From NCBI GenBank assembly GCA_028583415.1, contig CM053267.1:56124914-56188913 (forward strand): a stretch of 64,000 nt of DNA, written 5' to 3'. Position 1 is the first letter of the stretch; the number at the start of each line of letters is the position of its first letter. The notes under the pieces were generated by a model. The model saw nothing but the letters and a program-made list of their open reading frames with translations, searched no databases and had not been told where the DNA came from. The DNA comes from Protea cynaroides. Its lineage: Eukaryota; Streptophyta; Magnoliopsida; Proteales; Proteaceae. Both the position numbers and the translations under genes were made by a program. This document shows positions 11,641-22,864 of the stretch, in pieces.

Positions 11641-12496
11641 AACGAACATAAAAAAAGAGATGGATTTCATGAGGATGATTGAAAGAATTTATGAAAATGT
11701 TTGATTTTATGAACATTAGTTCCACTAAATTGGTATTGCAATCATAATAAAATCTAATGATCCACATTATATACTAATGAAATCTAATAAATCCACCTTT
11801 ATACACACATATCTATGTATTATGTATTATATTGTTATTTATAAATTAAATATTATTCTAATGTCACTTGTATATTATGCTTTGATTGATAGTGTGAAAT
11901 AGGAGCATCAAATATTAAAAATTTACATTCTAATTTTTTTTAGACAAAAGAATAATTTCCGAATTGATCCGAATTCGAATTTTATTTTAAATCCCTTTTT
12001 TTGACTGCATCTTTGACTGAATTCTTAAATTATTGAAACGACTCATTTCGAATTATTCTCCTTCCAAATAATTCCTGAATCCAAATTAAATAACTATGTG
12101 TGAGATGACTTTCCTTAGATGATACCATTGGAATCTTAAAGATTCTTAACAGAGTCAATAATTTGTATAGCCACGATCTTTATAGTCATGAATTATTAGA
12201 GCAGTTGTAGTTCGAAGTCAATACAGTTATAGATCCATGTCAATTGATGAAATTGGATATTGTTAATTGTACTACAATACTAGTGTTATGTGTTTTAATT
12301 AGTAAGAAATAAATTCTTGTTTGCAGTCCCAAAAAAAAAAAAAAAAAAAAAAAAACTCACTTTCTAAGAGCTATAGTTTTTTTTTCCTCTCTATTTACTG
12401 TTCACTAAGTAATGATTAAGTCTTATCTTATCCTACTAGGTATTACTTTTTAATCATTTTCCTCTAAAAAAAACTTTCCAACAGTGCATGAGAAAC
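11641..12496. other. AT-rich DNA, nothing recognisable
   Basis: No coding or element structure is seen. An A-homopolymer lies near 12,331-12,355, possibly a retroposon tail, without recognisable body sequence upstream. Confidence 0.4.
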
Positions 12497-12499
12497 TAA

Positions 12500-13150
12500 G
12501 GCTGTGTTTGGTCTCATTTTTGTTTTTTATTTTTGTTCAAATTTATAGTTTTGAAGGGGTTTGGCATAATTTATGAGTGCTATTTATGAAAAATAAAAAT
12601 AAAAACAAGTCAAAATTCAAAAAGAGGTCTCAACCTCTTTTTGATTTTTGGTCAAAAATTATTTTTGTTGTGTTTTGCGCAAAACACTTAAAACATGTGT
12701 TAAAATAAAGGGTTAAAAAAATAATTTAGTTTCCTTTTATAAAACCACCCCAAATCAAACCCTCAAGCACTCTTCTTGTTGACGAACGGAAGTAAAGCAT
12801 AGAGACGCAGACCTGCAACTTCGTCCTAGAGACGGCTCTGACGGCGACGACGACGACGACGACGACAATCATTCCAACGGAGGCGACGTCGTTTCTCCAA
12901 AGACGGTTCCTGGTTTGATTTTTTTCCATAATCCCTTGATAGAGGAAGAGGAATAAACGCTCCATGACAAAGGAAGAGGAAGACTTTCAAAATCATTTTT
13001 AGACATAGTATGCCAAATCTGTTTTTCATTCTACCATCTATTTTTATTATAGCTACAAAACAACATTTTATTTTTGAACAAAAATCATTTTGAAAATGAT
13101 TTTTGTTAAATAGATTAAAAACAAAAGCAAAAATGATACCAAACATAGTC
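12500..13150. mobile_element. PIF/Harbinger-like MITE (651 bp), TSD TAA
   Basis: The left terminus GGCTGTGTTTGGTCTCAT matches the reverse complement of the right terminus (GACTATGTTTGGTATCAT, read on the minus strand) with three differences over 18 bases. Similarity continues through a T-rich stretch. TAA flanks both ends (12,497-12,499 and 13,151-13,153), the 3-bp target typical of Harbinger/Tourist elements. No transposase is present. The centre (about 12,745-12,975) is more GC-rich than the ends and includes a (GAC)n run at 12,845-12,866. Confidence 0.8.
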
Positions 13151-13153
13151 TAA

Positions 13154-13703
13154 GTTTGGATATCTCACCCCCTTCCCCTCCCCCTCAAAAAAAAAAATAA
13201 TAATAATAATAAATAAAAAGATAAAAGCCCAAAGAAGGTCATTTTATATCAAAGATGGGTTCCTAAAATGGGCCAGAAATCAAGTTGATGTATATCTGCA
13301 TTTGAAATGTCACAGTGCAAACTCAGTTCAGCCTTCAATTTGAATTGGACATCAACATATATAGTTTATGACAAAACCAACCAGAACTGGGCCATTAGTA
13401 TAAAATACTAGCAGGGTCTATGTTGTTTTCAAAATTGAGCTTTTGGATCCTTTTGAAACTTTAGACTAAGACCTAGACTGATCAAGCAGATTTACTTTCA
13501 AGAATTGTTCATGTATCTTGTTCTTTATATATTCCTATCTTTTTTTTCTCTACTCTTGGCTGCCTATGGTATTTAGCCAAGACCTGGCCAGATGGAGCCT
13601 TGGGGTAAAGTACAAGATGCTAAGCATAAAAGTGACCTATAGAAATCAGAACCAAAACATAATCTAGAAAAGTGAAACGAAATAGAAAGAAACAACTACA
13701 CAA
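13154..13703. other. Intergenic DNA, no gene seen
   Basis: A C/A-rich run followed by AATAATAAT repeats lies near 13,165-13,215. The rest shows no recognisable element or open frame of note. Confidence 0.4.
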
Positions 13704-14395
13704 TGGTCCTTTGGAGTTAGCCCGTAAACTCATTTAATAGAATAAAAGACATCTTATTCCCAACATTGTATGGATGTGGGATTGAATTAAAGAATTTATG
13801 TTAAAAGAGGATCTAATGGTGTGCTAGGTAGGATCGGTGGAAGGGCTGCGTTACAATAGGCTTTAATAGGAGAGATAATTGTCCTGTTTTGCCTTTTCTG
13901 TTTTTTGTTTCTATCTTTCGTCTCTCTCACTCTCTTTTTTTCCCTCGCCTATTTCTCTCTTTTCACAGTAATTTAATTAAGGGAGAAAGATCTTCGTGCT
14001 GTCGGGAATAACGGAATCATACATGCCCAACGAATGACAAGAAACTTGGGAGAGAACATCTATCAGTTCAAAAAGACCGGACTGGGAATTCATGATGAAA
14101 GATGGTGCATAACTCTCCAGAGACATTAGAGCTTGCAATACTGAACCAGATGGTGAACATTACTTTAGTCAAGAGAGACACATCCCCACCAACATTGAGG
14201 CAGCCATACAACAACCAAGCACAAAGAACAATAAAAGATCGATCAAAGGCATTAGACCCCCAAAAAACTCGATGTGGACTTCAGGAGAAAAAGCTATATA
14301 TCACAAAAATTTTCCACATCTTGGAGACGAGGGAAGGGCCTTCGAAGGGAGGTGCTCCTTCTCAAATAGAAGCCCATGATATAACGTCTAAATAT
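13704..14395. repeat. Dispersed repeat, copy B
   Basis: This is a second copy of 1-960, similar from the first bases (TTAGCCCGTAAACTCATTTA) through AGAAGCCCATGATATAACGT. It lacks about 250-300 bases present in copy A between the polypyrimidine stretch and the AGATCT(A/T)CGTGCTGTCGG block. Reading frames are not conserved between copies. Confidence 0.6.
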
Positions 14396-14542
14396 TTTGA
14401 TATATGCTGGTGAACTTGAAGTATTTTCGCTAGTTGGAACTCCATTTCTACTCCTGGCTTCTTCCTTACCTCACTTTGTTTCTTACAAAATTGAATATGG
14501 ACACGCCATTGATTTTGTTTCCTTCTTCTTCAAACAAATAAA

Positions 14543-14594
14543 GGAAGAATCGGAGTCTGCCTGAACTTGGAAGAATCGGAGTCTGCCTGAACTT
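14543..14594. repeat. Perfect 26-bp tandem duplication
   Basis: The unit beginning GGAAGAATCGGAGTCTGC occurs twice head to tail with no mismatch, so it is probably a recent slippage event. Confidence 0.9.
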
Positions 14595-14679
14595 GAAACG
14601 GAGAAAACTGGGGCTTGCTAGGGTCAATAAGGGTAATATTGGACAGGGTTGAGCCTTCAAAGGACTGGAGCTTGGTTAC

Positions 14680-14963
14680 GATATCTCAGCCCAACCTCAG
14701 GCTGGGCTGGGCTGAGGAGAGTTATAAGGGAAGCTCAGGTTGGGCTGGAGTTCGAAAAAATAACCACTAAGTGCAATTATATACAGGGGCGCATGTTTGG
14801 TTTGGCGAACCTCAGGCCGCCCTGAACTCGATAGGGCCTGGTCTGAGCTTTTTAGCCCGTGGGTTGGATTGTGGTTAAAATTTTAATGCCCCAGCTCAGG
14901 CTGGGCTAGGCCAGGCCAGGTGGAAACCTCCGTCTTAGCCCACGGCCTGTCCCAACCCAGTTC

Positions 14964-14998
<35 letters not shown>
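14680..14998. repeat. GGCTGGGCT-rich low-complexity DNA and (AT)16
   Basis: Repeated CAGGCTGGGCTGGGC-like words (14,690-14,940) are followed by an AT dinucleotide run (14,967-14,998). There is no coding content. Confidence 0.6.
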
Positions 14999-15001
<3 letters not shown>

Positions 15002-15365
15002 TGTTATTGTAAGGAGGGTTTGTTATTTTTCTAAATGTAACAAAGAATCTATTCTACCACAAAGGCAAATGATTTGTACATTCCAACAATTGGATAAAAA
15101 GAACATGGTCTAGACTATCCACATGTCGAATTTCAAATTCTAATTCAATCAAATGCTCCTTATATATTGACATGTATCCCGTCTATGTTCACCCATGTAT
15201 CAATTATTTTTCCATTAAAATAAGATTTGTACTGTTTGAAAACTTTTAAATGAAAAAATAACCCATTACAATCTTCTTCTACACAACACAAGCACGTCTC
15301 CTTGCCCACCAATAGATAGCCTTGCTGCGCTATCTCCGTTTCCACAGGTTTTTCTACCAGAAACC

Positions 15366-15466
15366 ATGGCAGCCAGATCGTCGTCTACGGAAGAAGAGAT
15401 GGTAGTCGACGATGGTCTCGGATACCCCAAATTATATGTAGTCCAACGGCAGGAAACCGTCGATAC
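15366..15466 (+). other. ATG-led coding-like stretch interrupted by a retrotransposon
   Basis: From ATG 15,366 an open frame with acidic, coding-like composition (starts MAARSSSTEEEMVVDDGLGY) runs into the retrotransposon end at 15,467. Skipping the element and one TSD copy, the frame stays open for about 10 more codons after 22,068 and then stops. I do not recognise the product with confidence. It could be the first exon of a gene or chance. Confidence 0.25.
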
Positions 15467-17374
15467 TGATGAACTTGATATGACACTGAGAGGGGGGTGA
15501 ATCGTGTCGAAATTTTTCCTCGATTAATTATCGCTGCCCGAGCCGATGGAGATATATTCTTTTACACACACACAGGCGTATGCAAATCTACCCGCTACCA
15601 CTCGGGGCCGGTCTACCAGATTTGCACACCCATCCTGCAAGTCATTCCACGCACTCCAAAATATAATAGAAAATAAACACAATGAACACAGAGATATTAC
15701 GTGGTTCACCAACACAGTGTGTGATGGCTACTCCACGGAGTAATGCCCAACGGGCTCCGTATTTACTCAACATTCAGCTTTTAGTCTCTAACAAGACAAG
15801 GATATTAACCCTAGGTTTTTCCAAAGATAAACCCGAGAGGGCGCACCAACGCCAAGATTCAAGGCTTAACGGCCGGTGTCCAAGGACCCACCGAACACAC
15901 CACGCTTAACTCGCACCCACGAAGCAAGTCACAATTTTTTAGGCTTATAATTATGCCTTACAATTTTTCCCCACTAGCTAGGTATTCAATAATTTTCACC
16001 TACGCTAGCATACAATATATTGAAAGCAACAAATAGATAGGGAATGAAAAACCTTACAATCGCTTTCGAATGACCATCAATATCTCCAAGCTTCACACCG
16101 CCCTTAGGTACTCTCTAACGGTCTTAATGATGATAGAGATCGATTCACGAGCACACCTCATCGACGGGCTTCCAATCTCTTCCACACAACCCATAATCAC
16201 CATGAATGTGAAAATAAAAGCTCTCGACCTCTCATAGGGATTTAACACTCCATTGATGCACAAAGAAGAGGTAGTTGGTGATTGATCACTCCCACATGCA
16301 CGAAACCCTAGAAAACCCTTCCCATAAGCTTCAAAACGCTCTTTTCAATTTTTATCTAGGTTTTTACGACTCCCAACGGTACCCAATAGATAGGGCATCA
16401 AAAAATATGAATGCCGCAATTTGAACGGACCGATTTGGAGCTCCGGATGAAGAAGTTATGGCGCTTGAAGATTGGCTAATCTCGGATAAGGAAAGAGAAT
16501 CTTTCCTTATATAACTCCGCACTGCGCCGCACCGTAGCCGAGCCGCGTCTTTTGGGCTGTCGGATGCGAACCGAGAGGTGAGGATCGTCCCCCGCCGCGG
16601 ATCTTGGATCTCCTTCTTTTTTTCTTGACGAAAAAACCCCTATACAATTTGTGAAATGCCGAAATTGCCCCTAAACAACTTATGAAATGACTTTTTCGAC
16701 CGATTCGACGTAAACCGCGATATCTCTCTCATCCGACGTCGAATTGAGTGATTCAGGTTGCGTTGGAAAGCTAACTCGATGATCTACATATTTCCAATGC
16801 CGGATCTCCATGAACCTGCGGAACCCACCAAATGGACCCAAAGTTAAAACTCACAAACCTTGAATTTGAACCCGAAACTTTGTGTGCATGCATACCAAGT
16901 GCCGTGGGCGCCGTGTTGACATGTCACCTTGCCACCATACCGTGGGTCCCACTCACATTTTCTCTCTCCTTTTCTCTCTTCCGATTCTCTTTCTTCTTCC
17001 TCTCTTGAATTTCTCTCTTTAATGCCACAACACCGAAACATGAGAAACATGGACATGATTAGAAAAGCTTCGGGAACACCGTCGCATCATCGAAACTCGG
17101 CGCATCATCGAAACTCGGTCACATCACCAGTGGGGTCCACAAACACTCTCTCACATCAAAATCGCTGTAATATCCCATTTAACTCATTGTAAGTCATCTA
17201 AAACATATGTAGAACCTTGTAGAACACATAAGCGAAGTTGCCACATCTGCGCCATCGCACACCGACACTCTCTCTCCTACACCGATACTCGTCTCTCCTC
17301 ATTTCTCCGACCGAATGCTCATAAGCATTGCCACATCGCCCAAGTTGCCAACAATGACAACATAAAGTCCAACA
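15467..17374 (-). repeat. 3' LTR of the 15.5-22.1 kb copia element
   Basis: It starts (minus strand) TGTTGGACTTTATG and ends AAGTTCATCA. It matches 20,156-22,063 along its length, with many one- or two-base length differences. Confidence 0.9.
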
Positions 17375-17390
17375 ATCTCCCCCTTTGGAA
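17375..17390 (-). promoter_or_regulatory. Polypurine tract
   Basis: The minus strand reads TTCCAAAGGGGGAGAT immediately before the LTR start TGTTGG, the standard second-strand priming site of copia elements. A second similar tract (CAAAGGGGAGAAGATC) lies at about 17,411-17,427. Confidence 0.85.
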
Positions 17391-17689
17391 TTGTTGGCAA
17401 CTCATTGCACATGAGATCTTCTCCCCTTTGACAACAAACACAAAGGGGCATGCCACATAGGAGTGCCCACCGCATCTTTCCAATCCTATGGGCCCAAAAA
17501 AATAATAAACAATTATATCAACCAAAACAACATCACCGACTCCTCGAGTCCAACATAAGGAGATGAAATATAACAAACATATGCATACACCACTCAACAC
17601 ATAAATACCATGGACTCCCCCGAGTCCCTCATCGGAGCAAAAGGATATAGCAAACACACGCGCCCCTCATCCAAGCACCTCATCGCTTA

Positions 17690-18070
17690 GTGAGCATGGT
17701 CATGCATGAATCTTCGACACTCTATCGAGTGTATAAATTCCTCGAGGTTCCCGTCCCGAGCCACAATCTTGCCACTTGCCAACTCTTTTGATCTCACATC
17801 CCCGTTTATCAAGATCACTTCATGCCCCTCGTCCAAATCGATTGATCCGGGAGCTTGTGCTGAGTCTTGACACATAAAACACATCATGGAGTTTCACCTT
17901 TCCATTGTTGATGCCGATAACCCTTTCCCGTTACCTTGGCCCCTTCATTGTTTCCAAACTTCACTATACCTCCCTCATACCGTTGTTGAATCGCTGAAAC
18001 ATTTTCTTGTTACCGTCATGTGACAAGAGCATCCATTGTCGAGTATCCAAGAAGCGACTTGTCATTGTCT
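17690..18070 (-). pseudogene. Copia protease / GAG-pre-integrase remnant
   Basis: On the minus strand near 18,065-18,025 the codons read VASWILDNGCSCHMT, the copia aspartic-protease block (W.LDSG.S.HMT). The catalytic Asp is kept but Ser has become Asn. Downstream, in shifted frames, come VKFGNNEGAKVTGKG and a GHEVI...GKIVARDGNL block typical of the protease-to-GAG-pre-integrase region. The similarity stops near 17,690 and is followed by non-coding DNA up to the polypurine tract, so integrase and all later domains are absent. Stops and frameshifts show it is inactive. Confidence 0.75.
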
Positions 18071-19292
18071 TGAGAGTTGTCCCGAAGCATACAACATCAT
18101 TACTTTGTCCTCTACAAAATTTGCAATGATTTTCTTTTTCCACACTTTTCTAACAACCCGTGGAGTTTTTTTTGTTCATTCTCCGCTTAACTTTTCTTTC
18201 ACCATTTTCCCTTTGTTGTGTCACTTTTTGCCGAGGTGGCGTGAATGAAAAAATTGTTCCCGCATTCTCTTGCAATATGCCCATAGTTATGACAATTGTA
18301 GCACTCAACAAAATTTTCTTCAGGAAGCAACCGATTTCTACTTTCAAATCGACTTCTCCCATGTTGAATTTGCATGTAGCTATCTTGTGACCATAAGCAT
18401 TACATTTATAACAATATCCCCCGAAAATAAGATTTTGGCCTGGAAGGTGCCATGCACCTCATCCGTCTCTGTGGTGCATTGGGATAATTTCTTCCATAGA
18501 AGTTACTCCGCTTCACTCTCTTACCTTGTCTTGCATTAATAGTCGTGGAATAGGAACTTGATTTTCTTTGGACATAAATCATTAGGGAGCTTTACCCTTT
18601 CCATTCTCTTTCACAAAAGAGATGGGACCTTCTTCTTTGAGTTGGCACTATTAAATTTATAATTCCATCCAGCTTGTAGCTACTAGGATGCATTGGAGTG
18701 TTTCTTGGCTCATCGAGTTGATTCAACTTTTGTTGTCTTCATGCTCTTTCTTTTTCATACTCGTCCCTTTGCTTTTAACGGAATAAATTCGCCCTCAAGC
18801 TCTTCAAATTTACTCATCACGGGGCTTGTATTTCAAGTTGAGCTTTCAAACCCGCATTCTCGGTCATCATCAGAGTGGTCCATAGATACTGCCGCCGAGT
18901 CTTGGGATCGTCAATAATTTTCTTGGACTCTACATCTTGAACTCTCAAGTCTTCAATCAACTGTTTACGCTTTTAAGTTCTCTTGAGACAAACTTGTTAT
19001 TCTTTCGTTCCTTGTTAAGTTCCTTCATAGCCGCTTGAAACTCGCTTCAAAATTTATTTCACCTTCTCGTCATTGCTGAGCTTGATTTTTCATTTTTGTT
19101 CTCTTCCGTTCTTCAGGGAAAACCATGAACAAAGCCCTCACTAGACTCACCCTCCAAGTATCATCCGAATTATCATATGAAGTGTCACGCTCCTCTTGGA
19201 AATAAAGCTTTTCTTTTAGACTTGTTCTCTGAAGCTTTTGGCCTTAGAACCGTCATTGATGTCATCTTAATCATCACTATCAAATTTATTCC

Positions 19293-20092
19293 TCTTTGGA
19301 CATTTTACGGCAAAGTGTCCAACCTTACCACAATTAAAGCATTTGAATGGGAGTTTGTTCTTATACCTTCCTCGTACCCTTCTTCAATTTTCTAGTAAAG
19401 TGAGTTGTGGCTTCATCTTCACTTCTTCTTCATCCGAATTTTTAGAAATTTTCATCTTCTTCATGGCTTTAAGGCAACTTGTTTATCAACAAAGGTTTCG
19501 GATCTATTCTCATCTCAAAAGCTGTTAAGGCTCCATGAATCTCATCAATAGTCACATGTTCTAAATCCTTGGTCTCTTCAAGAGCCGATACTTTTGACTC
19601 AAATTTAGGGTAAAGACCTTAAGATTTTTTGACAAACAATATAACCTTTTAGGTCCTCACCAAGTCCTCTAATGGAATTAACCACTCATTAACTCTGTTT
19701 ATGTACTGGTCAATGGTCTCATCTTCATACATCTTCGGTTCTCAAACCGACCTCCGAATGTTTGCGGCTGACCGTCTTGATCTTTTTTATCTCCTTCATA
19801 TATATTGATCAATCCATCCCAAACCTCCTTTCTTGTCTTGCGGTCCATGACTTTAGCTAGTTCACTGTTTGTAAGTCCCCTTGAATAGCATTTAAAGCCT
19901 TTTATTATTTTCAAAAATTTTCTTGTTTACTACTTGTGGGAGCATTCGTATCATGAGGAGTGTAGCCATTCTCAATAGAAGCCCATACATCAAACCCAAG
20001 AGACCAAATGTAGATCTCCATTCTCTCTTCCAAAATACAAATTCGGTCCCATCAAACAATGGGGGCCTGTTAAAACCTTCTCCCGGTGCCAT
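19293..20092 (-). pseudogene. Copia gag remnant with zinc knuckle
   Basis: The start is taken at ATG 20,092 (minus), which opens MAPGEGFNRPPLFDGTEFVF, a typical UBN2-family Gag N-terminus (RPP.F.G..F..WK.R). A frameshifted continuation at about 19,860-19,790 reads RKEVWDGLINIYEGDKK. Near 19,350-19,300 a CCHC knuckle is intact: CFNCGKVGHFAVKCPK. Gag coats the RNA in virus-like particles. Several frame breaks make this copy non-coding today. Confidence 0.75.
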
Positions 20093-20140
20093 ATCTTTAT
20101 TCCGATCTTCCCGGTTCTTGATTAAGCTATCACCGAGCCC

Positions 20141-20153
20141 TTGCTCCGATACC
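20141..20153 (-). promoter_or_regulatory. tRNA-iMet primer binding site
   Basis: The minus strand reads TGGTATCGGAGCA, two bases after the 5' LTR end. It differs at one position from the usual TGGTATCAGAGC complement of the initiator tRNA-Met 3' end. Confidence 0.85.
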
Positions 20154-20155
20154 AA

Positions 20156-22063
20156 TTGATGAACTTGATATGACACCGAGAGGGGGGTGAATCGGTTGTC
20201 CGAAATTTTCTCTCTGATTAATTATCGCTGCCCAGAGCCGATGGAGATATATTCTTTTACACAACACAAGCGTATGCAAATCTACTCGCTACCACCGGGG
20301 CCAGTGTCTACCGGATTTGCACACCCATCCCGCAAGTCATTCCACGCACTCCAAAATATAATGAAAATAAACACAATGAACACAGAGATATTACGTGGTT
20401 CACCAACACGGTGGTGATGGCTACTCCACGGAGTAATGCCCAACGGGCTCGTATTTACTCAACATTCGGCTTTTAGTCTCTAACAAGACAAGGATATTAA
20501 CCCTAGGTTTTTCCAAAGATAAAGCGAGAGGGCGCACTAACGCCAAGATTCAAGCTTAACGGCCCGGTGTCCAGGCCCATGAACACACCACGCTTAACTC
20601 GCACCCACGGAAGCAAGTCACAATTTTTAGGGCTTATAATTATGCCTTACAATTTTTCCCCCACTAAGGTATTCAATAATTTTCACCTACGCTAGGATAC
20701 AATATATTGAAAGCAACAAATGGATAGGGAATTGAAAAACCTTACAACCGCTTTCGAATGACCATCAATATCTCCGAAGCTTCACACGCCCTTAGGTACT
20801 CTCTAACGTCTTAATGATGATGAAGATCGATTCCGAGCACACCTCATCGACAAGCTTCCAATCTCTTCCACACAACCCATAATCACCATGAATGTGAAAA
20901 TAAAAGCTCTACGACCTCTCATAGGGATTTAACACTCCATTGATGCCAAAGAAGAGGTAGTTGGTGATTGATCACTCCCACATGCACGAAACCCTAGAAA
21001 ACCCTTCCCATAAGCTTCAAAACGCTCTTTTCAATTTTTATCTAGGTTTTTACGACTCCCAACGGTACCCAATAGATAGGGCATCAAAAAATATGAATGC
21101 TGCAATTTGAACGGACCGATTTGGAGCTCGGATGAAGAAGTTATGGCAGTTTGAAGATTGGCTATCTCGGATAAGGAAAGAGAATCTTTCCTTATATAAC
21201 CCTGCACTGCGCCGCACCGTAGCCGAGCCGCGTCTTTGTGGGCTGTCGGATGCGAATCCGAGAGGTGAGGATCAGTCCCCGCCGCGGATCTTGGATCTCC
21301 TTCTTTTTTCTCGACGAAAAACCCCTATACAATTTGTGAAATGCCGAAATTGCCCCTAAACAACTTATGAAATGACTTTTTCGGCGATCTCGACCAAAGC
21401 TGCGATATCTCTCTCATCCGACGTCGGAATTGAGTGATTCAAGTTGCGTTGAAAGCTAACTCGATGATCTACATATTTCCAATGCCGGATCTCCATGAAC
21501 CCGTGTGGAACCCACCAAAAAATGGACCCAAAGTTAAAACTCGTCAAACCTTGGAATTCAACCCGAAACTTTGTGTGCATGCATACCAAGTGCCGTGGGC
21601 TGCCGTGTTGACATGTCACCTTGCCACCATACCGTGGGTCCCACTCACATTTTTTCTCTCTCCTCTTTCTCTCTCTTTCCGATTCCCTCTTTCTTCCTCT
21701 CTCTGAATTTCTCTCTTTAATGCCACAACACCGTAAACATGAGAAACATGGACATGATTAGAAAAGCCGGAACACCGTCGCATCATCGAAACTCGCCGCA
21801 TCATCGAAACTCGGCCACATCACCAGTGGGGTCCACAAACATCTCTCACATCAAAATCGTGTAATATCCCATTTAACTCATTGTAAGTCATCTAAAACAT
21901 ATGTAGAACCTTGTAGAACACATAAGCGAAGTTGCCACATGTGCCACCGCACAACCGACACTCTCTCCTACACCGACATCGCTCTCCTCATTTCTCTGAC
22001 TGAATGCTCATAAGCACTGTCACATCAGCCAAGTTGCCAACAATGACAACATAAAGTCCAACA
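20156..22063 (-). repeat. 5' LTR of the 15.5-22.1 kb copia element
   Basis: It has TG...CA ends and matches 15,467-17,374. Mismatches to its partner are largely small indels rather than substitutions. Confidence 0.9.
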
Positions 22064-22068
22064 GATAC

Positions 22069-22261
22069 CATCCAAAACGACGAACGGAGAAGGGGCGGAT
22101 GAACAAGGCACTCATGGTTTGCAGCTGCGGCTGCGCGGGTTCACCTGTGAATTGGTTTATTTTTAATTACAAACTCTGCCATTTCAATACAACCAGAAAC
22201 AACGCAGAGAGAGAAATCCATAAAGGACGCCCTAAAATCCCTCTTCGCCATCGGTTGTGAT
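22069..22261. other. Flanking host DNA, no gene seen
   Basis: Continuation of the pre-insertion locus after the GATAC duplicate. Apart from the short tail of the 15,366 frame nothing is recognisable. Confidence 0.4.
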
Positions 22262-22848
22262 CAGCAGGTGCTGGTGCTAGCTGATTTTGGTCACCACGGA
22301 AATAAAACCAACTGACAGGATCAATACGGCTGCTCCCACTACGAAGTCAGAAACAATGATTCGAATCTCCTCTGTGTGGAAATCCGACGAACACGACTGG
22401 AAGTTCTGACTGTTTGAATTACAGAGGCCGGGATTCCCTGGGAAGCTACCGCTATACGCATCTATAAAGAGTCACTGCGGTATCGGACCGCTTAATTTGT
22501 TGTGGGACAGATTGAGAAGGCTTAGCTTCAGAGACGATAAAGTCGAAGGGATTGATCCCGAGAGTTCGTTGTCCGAAAGTTTAAGGAATTGAGTGGCGTT
22601 AAAGATCCCAGAACCGAAGGAATTGAACCAGAAAGTGAATTTCAGGCCATGTTTATCTCGTTGAGAGACCTGCAGGAGCCTAACGAGGCCGGTGCGGAAT
22701 CAGAATATTGGTTATTTGCCAAAAAAAAGACATTAAGACTCTGTAATTCTCCAATACCCGACAGCAAGTAGCCGGAAAACTTGTTATAGCTCAGATCAAT
22801 CAAACCAAAATCCTTTACTGTGGCCAGCAAGAATCACCAATAGCATGT
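22262..22848 (-). pseudogene. LRR receptor-like kinase remnant (C-terminal LRRs and TM)
   Basis: The minus strand from 22,830 reads DLSYNKFSGYLLSGIGEL and continues with leucine-rich repeats of the plant L..L.LS.N.LSG.IP type (LSDNELSGSIPSTLSSL, LNLSHNKLSGPIP). A family-typical cap follows (GNPGLCNSNSQNFQSCSS), then a hydrophobic segment (VVGAAVLILSVGFISVVTK) placed as the transmembrane helix. This layout matches LRR-XI receptor kinases such as HAIKU2/RLK7. It has at least two in-frame stops and a frameshift. The kinase domain is missing downstream and the N-terminal LRRs are cut off at 22,848, where copia sequence begins. It is a dead host gene fragment. Confidence 0.8.
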
Positions 22849-22864
22849 TGCCATGAGTGATGAG

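Larger units (their letters stand above)
15467..22063 (-). mobile_element. Non-autonomous copia LTR retrotransposon, TSD GATAC
   Basis: This is a complete LTR-bounded element of 6,597 bp on the minus strand. The two LTRs (15,467-17,374 and 20,156-22,063) are each 1,908 bp by my count. GATAC flanks it at 15,462-15,466 and 22,064-22,068. A tRNA-iMet-like primer site adjoins the 5' LTR and a polypurine tract adjoins the 3' LTR. The 2.8-kb interior holds decayed gag with a zinc knuckle, the protease active-site block and part of GAG-pre-integrase, but no integrase, reverse transcriptase or RNase H. It therefore moved using enzymes in trans or lost pol by deletion. The long LTRs and gag type fit the SIRE/Tork side of Ty1/copia. 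Confidence 0.9.

Noticed and set aside
12726..13146. Minus-strand frames of 79 and 106 residues with Arg or Val runs
   Set aside because: They cross the (GAC)n run and the MITE terminus and are products of the element's sequence.
15160..15345. 61-residue minus-strand frame before the copia LTR
   Set aside because: There is no recognisable motif and it is short; it is as likely chance as coding.
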